From positions 1-48,719 of the forward strand of contig NZ_LZRN01000030.1 in NCBI RefSeq assembly GCF_001678675.1: DNA of 48,719 nucleotides, in the 5' to 3' direction. The position numbers and the translations under genes were made by a program. Below the pieces are notes generated by a model. The model saw only the letters and a program-made list of their open reading frames with translations, made no database searches and had not been told where the DNA came from. Source of the stretch: Gelidibacter algens (lineage in GTDB: Bacteria > Bacteroidota > Bacteroidia > Flavobacteriales > Flavobacteriaceae). This document shows positions 34,481 to 42,516 of this stretch, one piece after another. Every line of letters starts with the position of its first letter. Positions within the stretch are counted from its first letter, which is position 1.

Positions 34481-34523
34481 TGCAAATATGATGATGGTGA
34501 TGATGTGTTTGAATAAAGTTCAT
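34467..34523 (-). CDS. hisL: His operon leader peptide with six consecutive His codons
   Basis: An 18-codon open frame on the minus strand reads MNFIQTHHHHHHICTQAN. Six adjacent His codons (five CAT, one CAC; 34505-34488) followed by a terminator and hisG is the signature of a histidine attenuation leader. It is not overlapped by any other gene. The peptide itself is not expected to have a function; the rate of its translation senses charged tRNA-His. It is too short for ordinary gene callers. Confidence 0.92.
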   Translation of the reverse strand: MNFIQTHHHHHHICTQAN

Positions 34524-34540
34524 TTACTTTTTATGTTTTA

Positions 34541-34573
34541 CAAATATCGTTAAAATTATTTTATAATTCCAAA
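34541..34573 (-). promoter_or_regulatory. Weak candidate promoter of the his operon
   Basis: On the minus strand GATATTTG (34548-34541) differs at one position from TAnnTTTG, and TTTGG (34573-34569) lies 20 bases upstream, the expected -33 spacing. Transcription would start close to the leader peptide ATG at 34523. One mismatch in the -7 box makes it only a candidate. Confidence 0.35.
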
Positions 34574-34631
34574 CGCTGGAATGAAAATATGTGTAAATAA
34601 TTTAAACAAATCACTAGGTGACTATGTTAAC

Positions 34632-35447
34632 TTATTGATTTCCTAAGATAATAGGCAATCCAGACTCTCCTGAACCTATGACAATAACTTTACTGTTACT
34701 GGATTCAGATAGCTTTACAGTAGCTTCAATTCCTTTGTCCTGAAGAATTTTATCAGTTAAGGATGCGCTCAAAATCCTGTTGGCATCTGCTTTACCTTGG
34801 GCTTCGATAATCACTTTTTCAGCTTCTTTTGACGCTGTGACCAATCTAAACTCATATTCTAAGGATTCTTGCTCTTGTTTCAATTTACGCTCAATAGCGT
34901 CTTTGATTGTAGGTGGTAAAGTCACATCTCGTACCAAGATATCATTTAGTTGAATGTACTGATCATCGACATAATTCTTCGTTTCTTCAAAAATCTCAGC
35001 CTGAATAGCATCTCTTTTACTAGAATACAATTGCTCTGGTGTGTAACGTCCTACAACACTTCTTGCTGCTGATCTAACCGCAGGCAATAAAATACGTTCA
35101 ACGTACATTTCACTTTTTTCTTGATGCAGTTTCCCAAGATTTTCATATTCAGGTTGAAACCATATAGAGGCATCCAATTTAATATCCAATCCATTGGAAG
35201 ATAATGCACTCATTTTTTCAAAAATTTCTTGCTGTCTTACTTCGTAAATATATACTTTATTCCAAGGGGCTATCACGTGGAAACCTTCACCAAGAGCGGG
35301 TTCATCTGTAACTACCCCTCCTCCGAAGGTTTTATATAACACGCCTGCTTTTCCTGAGTCAACGGTCACTGCCGATTTTGCGAGAATAATAATTAATACA
35401 ATTACTGCAATTATTGCAGGGATCGCAACTTTAGGTAATCTTTCCAT
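34632..35447 (-). CDS. Prohibitin/SPFH-domain membrane protein
   Basis: A 271-residue SPFH (band 7) protein: one N-terminal membrane helix (about 7-25), the band 7 domain with AGVLYKTFGG and TDEPALGEGFHVIAPW, the ERILLPAVRSAARSVVGRY helix, and a Glu/Ala-rich coiled-coil near 190-225. It resembles prohibitin, which forms ring-shaped oligomers on the inner membrane and acts as a scaffold or protease regulator. It lies 19 bases after the VWA-domain gene and is probably expressed with it. Confidence 0.9.
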   Translation of the reverse strand: MERLPKVAIPAIIAVIVLIIILAKSAVTVDSGKAGVLYKTFGGGVVTDEPALGEGFHVIAPWNKVYIYEVRQQEIFEKMSALSSNGLDIKLDASIWFQPEYENLGKLHQEKSEMYVERILLPAVRSAARSVVGRYTPEQLYSSKRDAIQAEIFEETKNYVDDQYIQLNDILVRDVTLPPTIKDAIERKLKQEQESLEYEFRLVTASKEAEKVIIEAQGKADANRILSASLTDKILQDKGIEATVKLSESSNSKVIVIGSGESGLPIILGNQ

Positions 35448-35466
35448 AAATAATAAATAGTTTTCG

Positions 35467-37497
35467 TTAAATTAATCCGTTGTATTTTCTAATGAGCCAT
35501 TCCGCAGAAAGGCTTAACGCGATCAACGCGAGTAGAAATTTCCAATCAATCAAAGATACAACATTTTTAATGCCTTTTTGTATGGTAGCAAACCTTTCAT
35601 CCTTTATTAATTGACCAACAAGTGTGCTCGTGTCATCGATAAAATAAGATTTGCCCTGACTAGTGTTCGCTAAATTTTCGAGTTTTGAAACGTTGGCATT
35701 CAAGAATTGTTGCTCAACATTAAAATCGAGAATTTTAAGCTCTCCAGATGTGGAGATATTTTCATTCTGAGATTTTACTGTAAATTGATAATCACCTGCC
35801 TCCATACCACTTAAATCCACTTGATAGCTGGATTGCTTAAGAATAAACGGCAGCTTTTGGGAGTTTTGGGTTTCTCTATTCGTAACAGTTATTTCAAGAT
35901 TGGCCCTGTCATCAAATTCATAATTTTTATTAAAAAATTGTGCGGTGACAATCACTTCATCATTTCCGTTATAAAATGATTCATAAGTAATATTGAGACG
36001 GCTTCGTTTTTGATTAGAATCTAGGTACTGGATGATTTTACCAATAAAATTATCAAAACTGACGAAGGATTTATCATCCAGAAAACTTTGTGCGCGCCAA
36101 CGCCAAATGCCTTCGCCATTTAAAACGGCTGCTCTTTTTTGATTTACTTGATACGTTAATAGCAAGGGCTCTTTCAATTGAATGCCATTAACAGTTTTAT
36201 ATAAAATAGTTTCTGTGGGGAAAGAGAAAGCAAGCGCTCCAAACTCAGTTTGCAATGGCGGAAAATCAGAAAAATTGAGAGCATCTACAATAAACACGCT
36301 GTAGTTTGAATTTAAAACCGATTGAAAATCTTCATACTGATTGGTAATTGTTTGTTTAAAATCAGTTTGGAATTTGTTAAGTTCAGACCAATTTGTTTTG
36401 GACCCCAATATTGTAAAAGTATTAATGTTCCGCGCTTCTATTGCTTCATAAACCAACTTAAAGTTTTGATTGGGTTGATAGAGGATAGCTTGTTGAAAAT
36501 CATCAGCTGACTTCAAAAATTCTGAGGGTTTTAAGATGGTCGTTTGACGTTGTTCGTTGCTTTCAATAGCCTTTTTTAGCGCACCTAAATCAGGGTGTAT
36601 GATATCAGAAATAATAGCCACATTAGTTTTTCTGTCAATAACCTCTACGGCAAAATTTTTAATATTATTGACAGTATTTTTTTCGTTGGAAATGGCTGTC
36701 AATTCCGCTCTATACGTGACAACTCCTGGTGAATTGGCAGGTAAATTCAAAGTTACGAGTCTGCTGGATTGTGTTTTACTAAAAGATAAATTCTGAGAAA
36801 AGACAGTGTTATTTCCGGAAGTAATCTTCAACTGTGAGCTGACATCACTTTCTCCGTTATAGACCGCAATAATCTCTACTGGGAACTTATTTTTTAGATA
36901 AGCGTACCTATTGACATTAAGTTGTTCAATCTTTAAGTCAGTATATCGGGTTGTATCTCCTAAAATAATGGGGAATATGGGCTGCTTATACTTTTGGGCT
37001 ACAAATTCATAATCGTTGCCATAAGTTTGATTCCCATCAGTAATAATAATTAGAGGCGCGATTGTATTTCCATAAACCTGAGAAAAACGATCGAATAACA
37101 CCGCAGGGTTGGTTTGTTTTTCATCAAACGTTGAAATCTCTAAGGTATTGACTTCCTTTCCAAAACTAAAAAATTCAAGATTAAAACGGTCGTTCAGAGC
37201 CTGGTCAGATTTTAGAAGTGCCACTAAATCTTTGGCACTTTGGTCGTGACCCAAAAAATTTATGGATTCAGAATTGTCCAAAGCAATAAGCAACGTTGGT
37301 TTTTCATCAACGTAAGTCATCTGATCAAACTTAGGATTGATCAACAACAGCATAACGGAAAACAATGTTACAAAACGGAAGAATGCCAGCAGGATAGTGA
37401 CTTTTGTGCGCTTTTTTGACCTATATACATACTGAAAAAGCGCTAATGAAAGCGCTATTATTCCAGCTAGTATGATGTATAGGACGGTTTCTGTCAT
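35467..37497 (-). CDS. Membrane-anchored VWA-like domain protein
   Basis: A 676-residue protein with two N-terminal membrane helices (about 5-25 and 37-58) and one at the C-terminus (about 652-668). Between them lies a von Willebrand A-like domain (about 70-185) where a metal-site-like LIALDNSESI and a later IITDGNQTYGND are seen, then beta-rich Ig-like repeats. It resembles BatA/BatB-type aerotolerance proteins and the large secreted/membrane VWA proteins of Bacteroidota. The DxSxS motif is altered to DNSES, which still fits. Its periplasmic part may bind a partner protein. It is co-directional with the prohibitin gene 19 bases downstream. Confidence 0.8.
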   Translation of the reverse strand: MTETVLYIILAGIIALSLALFQYVYRSKKRTKVTILLAFFRFVTLFSVMLLLINPKFDQMTYVDEKPTLLIALDNSESINFLGHDQSAKDLVALLKSDQALNDRFNLEFFSFGKEVNTLEISTFDEKQTNPAVLFDRFSQVYGNTIAPLIIITDGNQTYGNDYEFVAQKYKQPIFPIILGDTTRYTDLKIEQLNVNRYAYLKNKFPVEIIAVYNGESDVSSQLKITSGNNTVFSQNLSFSKTQSSRLVTLNLPANSPGVVTYRAELTAISNEKNTVNNIKNFAVEVIDRKTNVAIISDIIHPDLGALKKAIESNEQRQTTILKPSEFLKSADDFQQAILYQPNQNFKLVYEAIEARNINTFTILGSKTNWSELNKFQTDFKQTITNQYEDFQSVLNSNYSVFIVDALNFSDFPPLQTEFGALAFSFPTETILYKTVNGIQLKEPLLLTYQVNQKRAAVLNGEGIWRWRAQSFLDDKSFVSFDNFIGKIIQYLDSNQKRSRLNITYESFYNGNDEVIVTAQFFNKNYEFDDRANLEITVTNRETQNSQKLPFILKQSSYQVDLSGMEAGDYQFTVKSQNENISTSGELKILDFNVEQQFLNANVSKLENLANTSQGKSYFIDDTSTLVGQLIKDERFATIQKGIKNVVSLIDWKFLLALIALSLSAEWLIRKYNGLI

Positions 37498-37629
37498 TTA
37501 AGATTCTTTTAGCCAAGGAGCAGCTTGTCGGCAGGTAGGTACACGAATGTTTATCACTGTAATTATACAATCAAACCCAACAAATGAACTTTAATTAAAT
37601 AATCATCTGTTGAGATTTTCGTTACGGCC

Positions 37630-37652
37630 GGACTGCAAACTGCACACTGCAA
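37630..37652. repeat. ACTGC-type intergenic repeat
   Basis: A short tandem array of units like ACTGCAAACTGCACACTGC sits in the spacer between the VWA gene and fabG. A related stretch with ACTGCCAACT units is found at 40966-41015. No function is visible. Confidence 0.5.
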
Positions 37653-37656
37653 ACGA

Positions 37657-38403
37657 TTATGTAAGCAAGCCGCCGTCCACATTAATTGTTTGCCCTGTAA
37701 TATAGGCACTCATATCACTGGCCAAGAACACACAAACGTTAGCGATATCTTCAGGCGTTCCGCCACGTTTTAAAGGAATTGCTTCTCTCCAGCCTTTTAC
37801 GGTATTCTCATCTAATTTGGCGGTCATTTCGGTTTCGATGAATCCCGGTGCGATCACGTTACTTCTTATGTTACGAGACCCCAACTCTAAAGCTACAGAT
37901 TTGGAAAACCCGATAATCCCTGCCTTTGAAGCGGCATAATTAGCCTGTCCGGCATTCCCTTTCACACCAACCACCGAACTCATGTTAATAATAGAGCCCT
38001 TGCGTTGCTTAAGCATGGGGCGCATTACGGCTTTGGTCATATTAAAAACAGATTTGAGATTGACTTCAATCACTTTGTCAAAATCTTCCTCACCCATTCT
38101 CATTAAAAGATTGTCTTTTGTAATTCCGGCATTGTTCACCAATATATCGATGCTTCCAAATTCAGCCAGTACTTCTTCTGCCAGCTTTTGTGATTCATTA
38201 AAATCGGCTGCATTACTTTGATACCCTTTGGCTTTGATGCCCAAGGTATTTAATTCCTCTTCCAAAGCCTTCGCTGATTCTGATGAGGAGCTATATGTAA
38301 ATGCAACATTGGCACCATGCTCTGCAAAAGTTTGGGCAATACCCTTACCTATACCTCTACTGGCACCCGTAATAATTGCTGTTTTTCCTTCTAATAATTT
38401 CAT
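37657..38403 (-). CDS. fabG: FabG, 3-oxoacyl-ACP reductase
   Basis: A 248-residue short-chain dehydrogenase: Rossmann motif TGASRGIGKG (12-21), NNAG near 90 and the catalytic set with Ser in NMSSVVG and Tyr/Lys in YAASKAG. The C-terminal DMSAYITGQTINVDGGLLT is characteristic of FabG, the NADPH-dependent ketoreductase of fatty acid synthesis. It starts downstream of a well-formed promoter and follows the sucD terminator. Confidence 0.93.
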   Translation of the reverse strand: MKLLEGKTAIITGASRGIGKGIAQTFAEHGANVAFTYSSSSESAKALEEELNTLGIKAKGYQSNAADFNESQKLAEEVLAEFGSIDILVNNAGITKDNLLMRMGEEDFDKVIEVNLKSVFNMTKAVMRPMLKQRKGSIINMSSVVGVKGNAGQANYAASKAGIIGFSKSVALELGSRNIRSNVIAPGFIETEMTAKLDENTVKGWREAIPLKRGGTPEDIANVCVFLASDMSAYITGQTINVDGGLLT

Positions 38404-38474
38404 AACTATAAATTTAGTAGTGAGTGCTGCATTACTTCAATTAAGCACTCTCAATTGGTTGATGATTCTCTTTT

Positions 38475-38503
38475 CAAATATAAGGATTAGATGCTGTCTC
38501 AAA
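38475..38503 (-). promoter_or_regulatory. Promoter of fabG
   Basis: Minus-strand TTTG (38503-38500), 17 bases, then TATATTTG (38482-38475) gives the best Bacteroidota promoter match in the window. It lies just downstream of the sucD terminator and about 70 bases before the fabG start. Confidence 0.65.
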
Positions 38504-38509
38504 TAAAAA

Positions 38510-38531
38510 AACCCCACAAAAATGTGAGGTT
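38510..38531 (-). terminator. Rho-independent terminator after sucD
   Basis: On the minus strand AACCTCACA and TGTGGGGTT form a 9-bp stem (one U-G pair) with a 4-base loop, followed by TTTTTTATTT. It lies 21 bases after the sucD stop. Confidence 0.85.
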
Positions 38532-38552
38532 CTTAAAATTTGTATTTGGCAA

Positions 38553-39425
38553 TTACCCCATAACTTCGGCAACTTTTTTACCAATCTCAGCAGGAGAATC
38601 CACCACGTGAATTCCGCAAGCTCTCATAATTTCTTTTTTAGCTTGAGCCGTATCATCACTTCCTCCAACAATTGCTCCCGCGTGACCCATGGTGCGTCCT
38701 GCAGGTGCAGTTTCTCCAGCAATAAATCCGATGATTGGCTTTTTGCTACCACTTTCTTTATACCACTTTGCTGCATCAGCTTCCAATTGTCCTCCAATTT
38801 CACCAATCATCACCACACATTCTGTTTCTGGATCATTAATCAGTAATTCAACCGCTTCCTTAGTGGTTGTTCCAATAATTGGATCTCCACCAATACCAAT
38901 AGCCGTCGTGATTCCAAGACCTTGTTTGACAACTTGATCTGCCGCTTCATAAGTTAAAGTCCCTGATTTAGAAACAATCCCTACAGTCCCTTTTTTAAAT
39001 ACAAAACCTGGCATAATACCAACTTTGGCTTCGCCTGGAGTAATAACTCCTGGACAGTTTGGGCCGATTAAACGACACTCTTTATTTTTAATATAATTTG
39101 AAGCCTTGATCATATCTGCCACAGGAATTCCTTCCGTGATACAAATGATGACTTTAATGCCAGCATCAGCAGCTTCCATAATGGCATCTGCAGCAAAAGC
39201 TGGCGGCACAAAAATAATAGACGTATCTGCCTTTGCTTCTTTTACTGCGTCTTCGACAGTATTGAAAACAGGCCTGTCCAAATGTGTCTGACCGCCTTTA
39301 CCAGGCGTCACACCACCAACCACGTTAGTGCCGTATTCTATCATTTGTTCAGCGTGAAAAGTTCCTTCACTACCTGTAAAACCTTGAACTATTATCTTTG
39401 AATCTTTATTTACTAAAACGCTCAT
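38553..39425 (-). CDS. sucD: SucD, succinyl-CoA ligase alpha subunit
   Basis: A 290-residue protein with the CoA-binding [14 protein letters not shown] at 15-28, the [13 protein letters not shown] segment and the catalytic phosphohistidine His248 in [11 protein letters not shown]. It is one half of the TCA-cycle enzyme that makes ATP or GTP from succinyl-CoA. The beta subunit (sucC) is not in this window, so the two are encoded apart here. It has its own promoter and terminator and lies within the lipid A cluster. Confidence 0.96.
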   Translation of the reverse strand: MSVLVNKDSKIIVQGFTGSEGTFHAEQMIEYGTNVVGGVTPGKGGQTHLDRPVFNTVEDAVKEAKADTSIIFVPPAFAADAIMEAADAGIKVIICITEGIPVADMIKASNYIKNKECRLIGPNCPGVITPGEAKVGIMPGFVFKKGTVGIVSKSGTLTYEAADQVVKQGLGITTAIGIGGDPIIGTTTKEAVELLINDPETECVVMIGEIGGQLEADAAKWYKESGSKKPIIGFIAGETAPAGRTMGHAGAIVGGSDDTAQAKKEIMRACGIHVVDSPAEIGKKVAEVMG

Positions 39426-39456
39426 TTATATTATTTTTTTAATTTTTAAGACTTCG

Positions 39457-39464
39457 CAAAAGTA
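39457..39464 (-). promoter_or_regulatory. Candidate promoter -7 box of sucD
   Basis: Minus-strand TACTTTTG followed by C matches the Bacteroidota -7 consensus exactly, about 32 bases before the sucD start. No clear -33 TTTG was found. Confidence 0.5.
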
Positions 39465-39494
39465 ATCTATTTAACAGCATTTTTAAAGCCTTTG

Positions 39495-39902
39495 CTAAAC
39501 TTTTATTTCTGAAAATGATTTGTAACTTTCTATATTATCATCAGCCACCTGGCTAATTTCATAGCCTTTGTAAAGCTTTCCATCTTTTACTTCCCAAATG
39601 CTGATAAAGTTTGCCAAAGGCTGCTCATTTTCAGGATCCTCAATGGTACTGACAAACATGGTGTACCTGATAGTGACTTGATTTTCATCTTGTAACAAAT
39701 GACTTATTTGGGCTCTTAAGGAATGATAAGACAAATTAATGTTTTTAAAGAACTGCACCACTCCATCATAATCCATAACCGTATACCCAGTACTGCTGTT
39801 CCAATGGGACATAAAATCCTTATGGATGTATTTAGATATCAAATGGACATCATTGGCTAAATCTGATTCGTAAAAGGACTTGACAATTTCTTTTGGAGAC
39901 AT
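39495..39902 (-). CDS. SnoaL-like/NTF2-fold protein
   Basis: A 135-residue protein with the cone-shaped NTF2-fold pattern: an N-terminal helix (MSPKEIVKSFYESDLAND), then HKDFMSHW, and strands QVTIRYTMFV and FISIWEVKDGKLYKGYEIS. Members of this superfamily bind small hydrophobic ligands or act as isomerases or have no activity. The active-site residues cannot be assigned. Its ATG overlaps the TAA of the second lpxD-like gene by one base, so it is coupled to it. Confidence 0.8.
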   Translation of the reverse strand: MSPKEIVKSFYESDLANDVHLISKYIHKDFMSHWNSSTGYTVMDYDGVVQFFKNINLSYHSLRAQISHLLQDENQVTIRYTMFVSTIEDPENEQPLANFISIWEVKDGKLYKGYEISQVADDNIESYKSFSEIKV

Positions 39903-40837
39903 TATAACTTTTTTAATTGTTCTATTAGTTCAGGTATTCTTTTAATATACACCTTATCTTTTAATTCTGCTTTTGCTTCCTGTGCTGGTCTACCCCAATA
40001 GGTTTTGCCACCTTCCAATGATTTGCTGATTCCTGCTTGTGCATGAACAACGGCTTTACTACCTATAGTGATGCCACTGGTACTTCCTACTTGACCCCAG
40101 ATAGTGACTTCATCTTCAATAATTACGCAACCAGCGATTCCCGCTTGGGAGGCAATCAAACAGTTCTTGCCGATAACGGTATCGTGACCAATTTGAATTT
40201 GGTTATCAAGTTTTGAGCCGTCGCCAATAATGGTGTCTCCGGTAACGCCTCTATCAATTGTGCAAAGCGCACCAATATGGACGTTATCTTTTATAACTAC
40301 CCGACCACCAGAAATCAATTGATCAAAACCTTCTGGACGCTTTTTGTAGTAAAATGCACTTGCTCCCAAAACTGTACCCGCATGAATGGTAACGTTGTTG
40401 CCAATAACTGTATCGTCATAGATAACAACGTTGGCATGAATGACACAATCATCACCAATTTCCACATGATGACCAATAAAACAATTGGGCTGAATAATGG
40501 TATTTTTTCCGATTTTAGCAGAATCAGAAATACTTTGATGTGCACTTTGAAAAGGCTTAAAATGCTGGGTCAATTTATTGAAATCCCTAAACGGATCATC
40601 GCTGATAAGCAATGCTTTTCCTTCAGGACAATCGACTTCCTTATTGATCAACACAATAGTGGCGGCGGACTTTAATGCTTTATCGTAATATTTTGGATGG
40701 TCTACAAACACGATATCCCCAGGTTCCACCACATGTATTTCATTCATTCCCAAAACAGGAAAATCATCCATTCCAACGTAAGTTGTATTGATGATTTCTG
40801 CTATTTCTTTTAATGTATGTGGTTTGGGGAACTTCAT
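39902..40837 (-). CDS. Second LpxD-like N-acyltransferase
   Basis: A 311-residue left-handed beta helix acyltransferase. Hexapeptide repeats begin at about residue 100 (KIGKNTIIQPNCFIG and further), after an N-terminal LpxD-like domain (KEIAEIINTTY). The catalytic LpxD histidine is probably in IQIGHDTVIGKNC. It is shorter than the canonical LpxD at 43910 and differs in sequence. It may transfer a different acyl chain, or serve as an LpxD-like paralogue in the same pathway. It is co-transcribed with an NTF2-like gene and is preceded by a CAA-rich repeat. Confidence 0.75.
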   Translation of the reverse strand: MKFPKPHTLKEIAEIINTTYVGMDDFPVLGMNEIHVVEPGDIVFVDHPKYYDKALKSAATIVLINKEVDCPEGKALLISDDPFRDFNKLTQHFKPFQSAHQSISDSAKIGKNTIIQPNCFIGHHVEIGDDCVIHANVVIYDDTVIGNNVTIHAGTVLGASAFYYKKRPEGFDQLISGGRVVIKDNVHIGALCTIDRGVTGDTIIGDGSKLDNQIQIGHDTVIGKNCLIASQAGIAGCVIIEDEVTIWGQVGSTSGITIGSKAVVHAQAGISKSLEGGKTYWGRPAQEAKAELKDKVYIKRIPELIEQLKKL

Positions 40838-40841
40838 TGGT

Positions 40842-40908
40842 GTAAAGTTGTTTGTTGTTAAGTTGTTTGTTATTTAACTGTTTGTTGTTACGTTGTTGGT
40901 TGTTCAAT
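40842..40908 (-). repeat. AACAAC-type repeat before the second lpxD-like gene
   Basis: On the minus strand this region is a degenerate array of AACAAC and AACTTAACAACAAACAAC-like units directly upstream of the start codon. It is low in structure. The same composition appears before efp and the first lpxD. Confidence 0.55.
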
Positions 40909-40965
40909 CATTTAGCATCATCTCAAACAGAGAGCTTGATCGAAAGGTCTGAGCCTTGAGGCGCT

Positions 40966-41015
40966 CAACACTGCAAACTACTGACTGCCAACTGAGGCCT
41001 GAGGACTGCCAACTT
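40966..41015. repeat. ACTGC-type intergenic repeat
   Basis: Degenerate units like ACTGCAAACT and GACTGCCAACT are repeated here, in the spacer after efp. It resembles the stretch at 37630. No function is visible. Confidence 0.5.
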
Positions 41016-41019
41016 AACC

Positions 41020-41586
41020 TTACTCCTTAATACGCTCCTTGTAAGTCCCTTTTTCTGTTTCAACTTTAATCTTGTCACCTTCATTAATAAACAATGGTAC
41101 ATTTACTTCCGCTCCAGTTTCAACTGTTGCAGGTTTGGTAGCGTTGGTGGCCGTATTTCCTTTCACACCAGGCTCTGTCGCAGTCACTTCCAAAATCACA
41201 GTTGCAGGCATCTCCACAGAAAGTGGCATGTTGTCTTCGGTATTTATTTGTATGGTTACCACTTCACCTTCTTTCATCAAATCAGCTCTATCCAAAGCCG
41301 ATTCCAATAATCTGATTTGTGTGAAATCTTCTTGGTTCATAAAATGGTAAAATTCACCATCATTATACAAATACTGAAATTTATGGGTTTCAACTCTTAC
41401 CTCTTCAATTTTGTGTCCTGCAGAAAACGTGTTGTCCAAAACTTTACCATTGGTAACGCTTTTCATTTTCGTTCTTACAAATGCAGGGCCTTTTCCTGGT
41501 TTTACATGTAAAAACTCTGTGATTTTATAAATATCATTATTGTATTTAATGCACAATCCGTTTCTTATGTCTGATGTACTTGCCAT
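41020..41586 (-). CDS. efp: Elongation factor P
   Basis: A 188-residue EF-P with the three beta-barrel domains. The loop that reaches the peptidyl-transfer centre reads HVKPGKGPAFVRT with Lys32 at the tip. Whether Lys32 is modified by EpmA-type lysylation or another pathway cannot be seen here. EF-P relieves stalling at polyproline stretches. It lies in the middle of the lipid A cluster between lpxA and the second lpxD-like gene, a known arrangement in Bacteroidota. Confidence 0.97.
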   Translation of the reverse strand: MASTSDIRNGLCIKYNNDIYKITEFLHVKPGKGPAFVRTKMKSVTNGKVLDNTFSAGHKIEEVRVETHKFQYLYNDGEFYHFMNQEDFTQIRLLESALDRADLMKEGEVVTIQINTEDNMPLSVEMPATVILEVTATEPGVKGNTATNATKPATVETGAEVNVPLFINEGDKIKVETEKGTYKERIKE

Positions 41587-41593
41587 ATTTTTA

Positions 41594-41642
41594 GATGTAT
41601 GTTGTTACGTTGTATGTTGTTAAGTTTTTTGTTGTTGAGATG
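41594..41642 (-). repeat. AACAAC-type repeat before efp
   Basis: Minus-strand units of ACAACATACAACGTAACAAC type fill the efp leader. They resemble those before the second lpxD-like gene. Probably an unstructured leader. Confidence 0.5.
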
Positions 41643-41656
41643 TATAGCCTAAAAAA

Positions 41657-42442
41657 TCAATTCGATTTGAAATAGCCTTTCATGATCCCTCTATGTGAAT
41701 TTTTGATAAATTGCAAAATTTCATCACGTTCAGGAGTGGCCTCCATCTCAGCTTCTATAATTTCTGATGCTTGGGTATTGTTGTAATTCTTTTGATAAAG
41801 AATACGGTAAATGTTCTGTACTTCCCTAATCTTATCTGCGGAAAACCCTCTCCGTCTCAATCCAACCGAATTTATGCCCACATAAGACAAAGGTTCTCTT
41901 GCAGCTTTAACAAAAGGGGGCACATCTTTACGCACTAATGAGCCTCCAGTTACAAAGGCATGGCTCCCAATAGAACAAAATTGATGCACAGCCGTCATTC
42001 CTGCCAACACCACATAATCTCCAACTGTAATATGGCCTGCAAGTGTACTATTATTCGAGAAAATGCAGTTATTGCCAACGATACAATCATGGGCAATATG
42101 GCAATAGGCCATGATAAGACAATTATCGCCAATAACGGTTTTCATCCTGTCAGTAGTACCTCTATTGATAGTAACGCATTCTCTTATGGTAACATTATCG
42201 CCTATTTGAGTAATAGTATCTTCATCCTTAAATTTTAAATCTTGCGGTACAGCAGAAATTACTGCTCCTGGGAAAATATTACAATTTTTTCCTATACGAG
42301 CGCCTTCCATAATGGTCACGTTACTCCCTATCCATGTGCCTTCTCCAATCACCACGTTATTGTGTATGGTTGTAAAAGGGTCAATCACAACATTCTTTGC
42401 TATTTTAGCTCCAGGGTGTACGTATGCTAGTGGCTGGTTCAT
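41657..42442 (-). CDS. lpxA: LpxA, UDP-GlcNAc acyltransferase
   Basis: A 261-residue left-handed beta helix with hexapeptide repeats from the N-terminus and a C-terminal helical part (GLRRRGFSADKIREVQNIYR). The catalytic His118 is in CHIAHDC. It adds the 3-hydroxyacyl chain from acyl-ACP to the 3-OH of UDP-GlcNAc, the first step of lipid A synthesis, in the cytoplasm. The trimer interface residues are normal. It follows lpxC-fabZ by 74 bases. Confidence 0.97.
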   Translation of the reverse strand: MNQPLAYVHPGAKIAKNVVIDPFTTIHNNVVIGEGTWIGSNVTIMEGARIGKNCNIFPGAVISAVPQDLKFKDEDTITQIGDNVTIRECVTINRGTTDRMKTVIGDNCLIMAYCHIAHDCIVGNNCIFSNNSTLAGHITVGDYVVLAGMTAVHQFCSIGSHAFVTGGSLVRKDVPPFVKAAREPLSYVGINSVGLRRRGFSADKIREVQNIYRILYQKNYNNTQASEIIEAEMEATPERDEILQFIKNSHRGIMKGYFKSN

Positions 42443-42516
42443 TTCCTTTTTTGTTTGTTTTATGTTCTTTTAATTGACTGAGCAACTATCTTAGTTAAGA
42501 ACTTAAATGATTAGTC

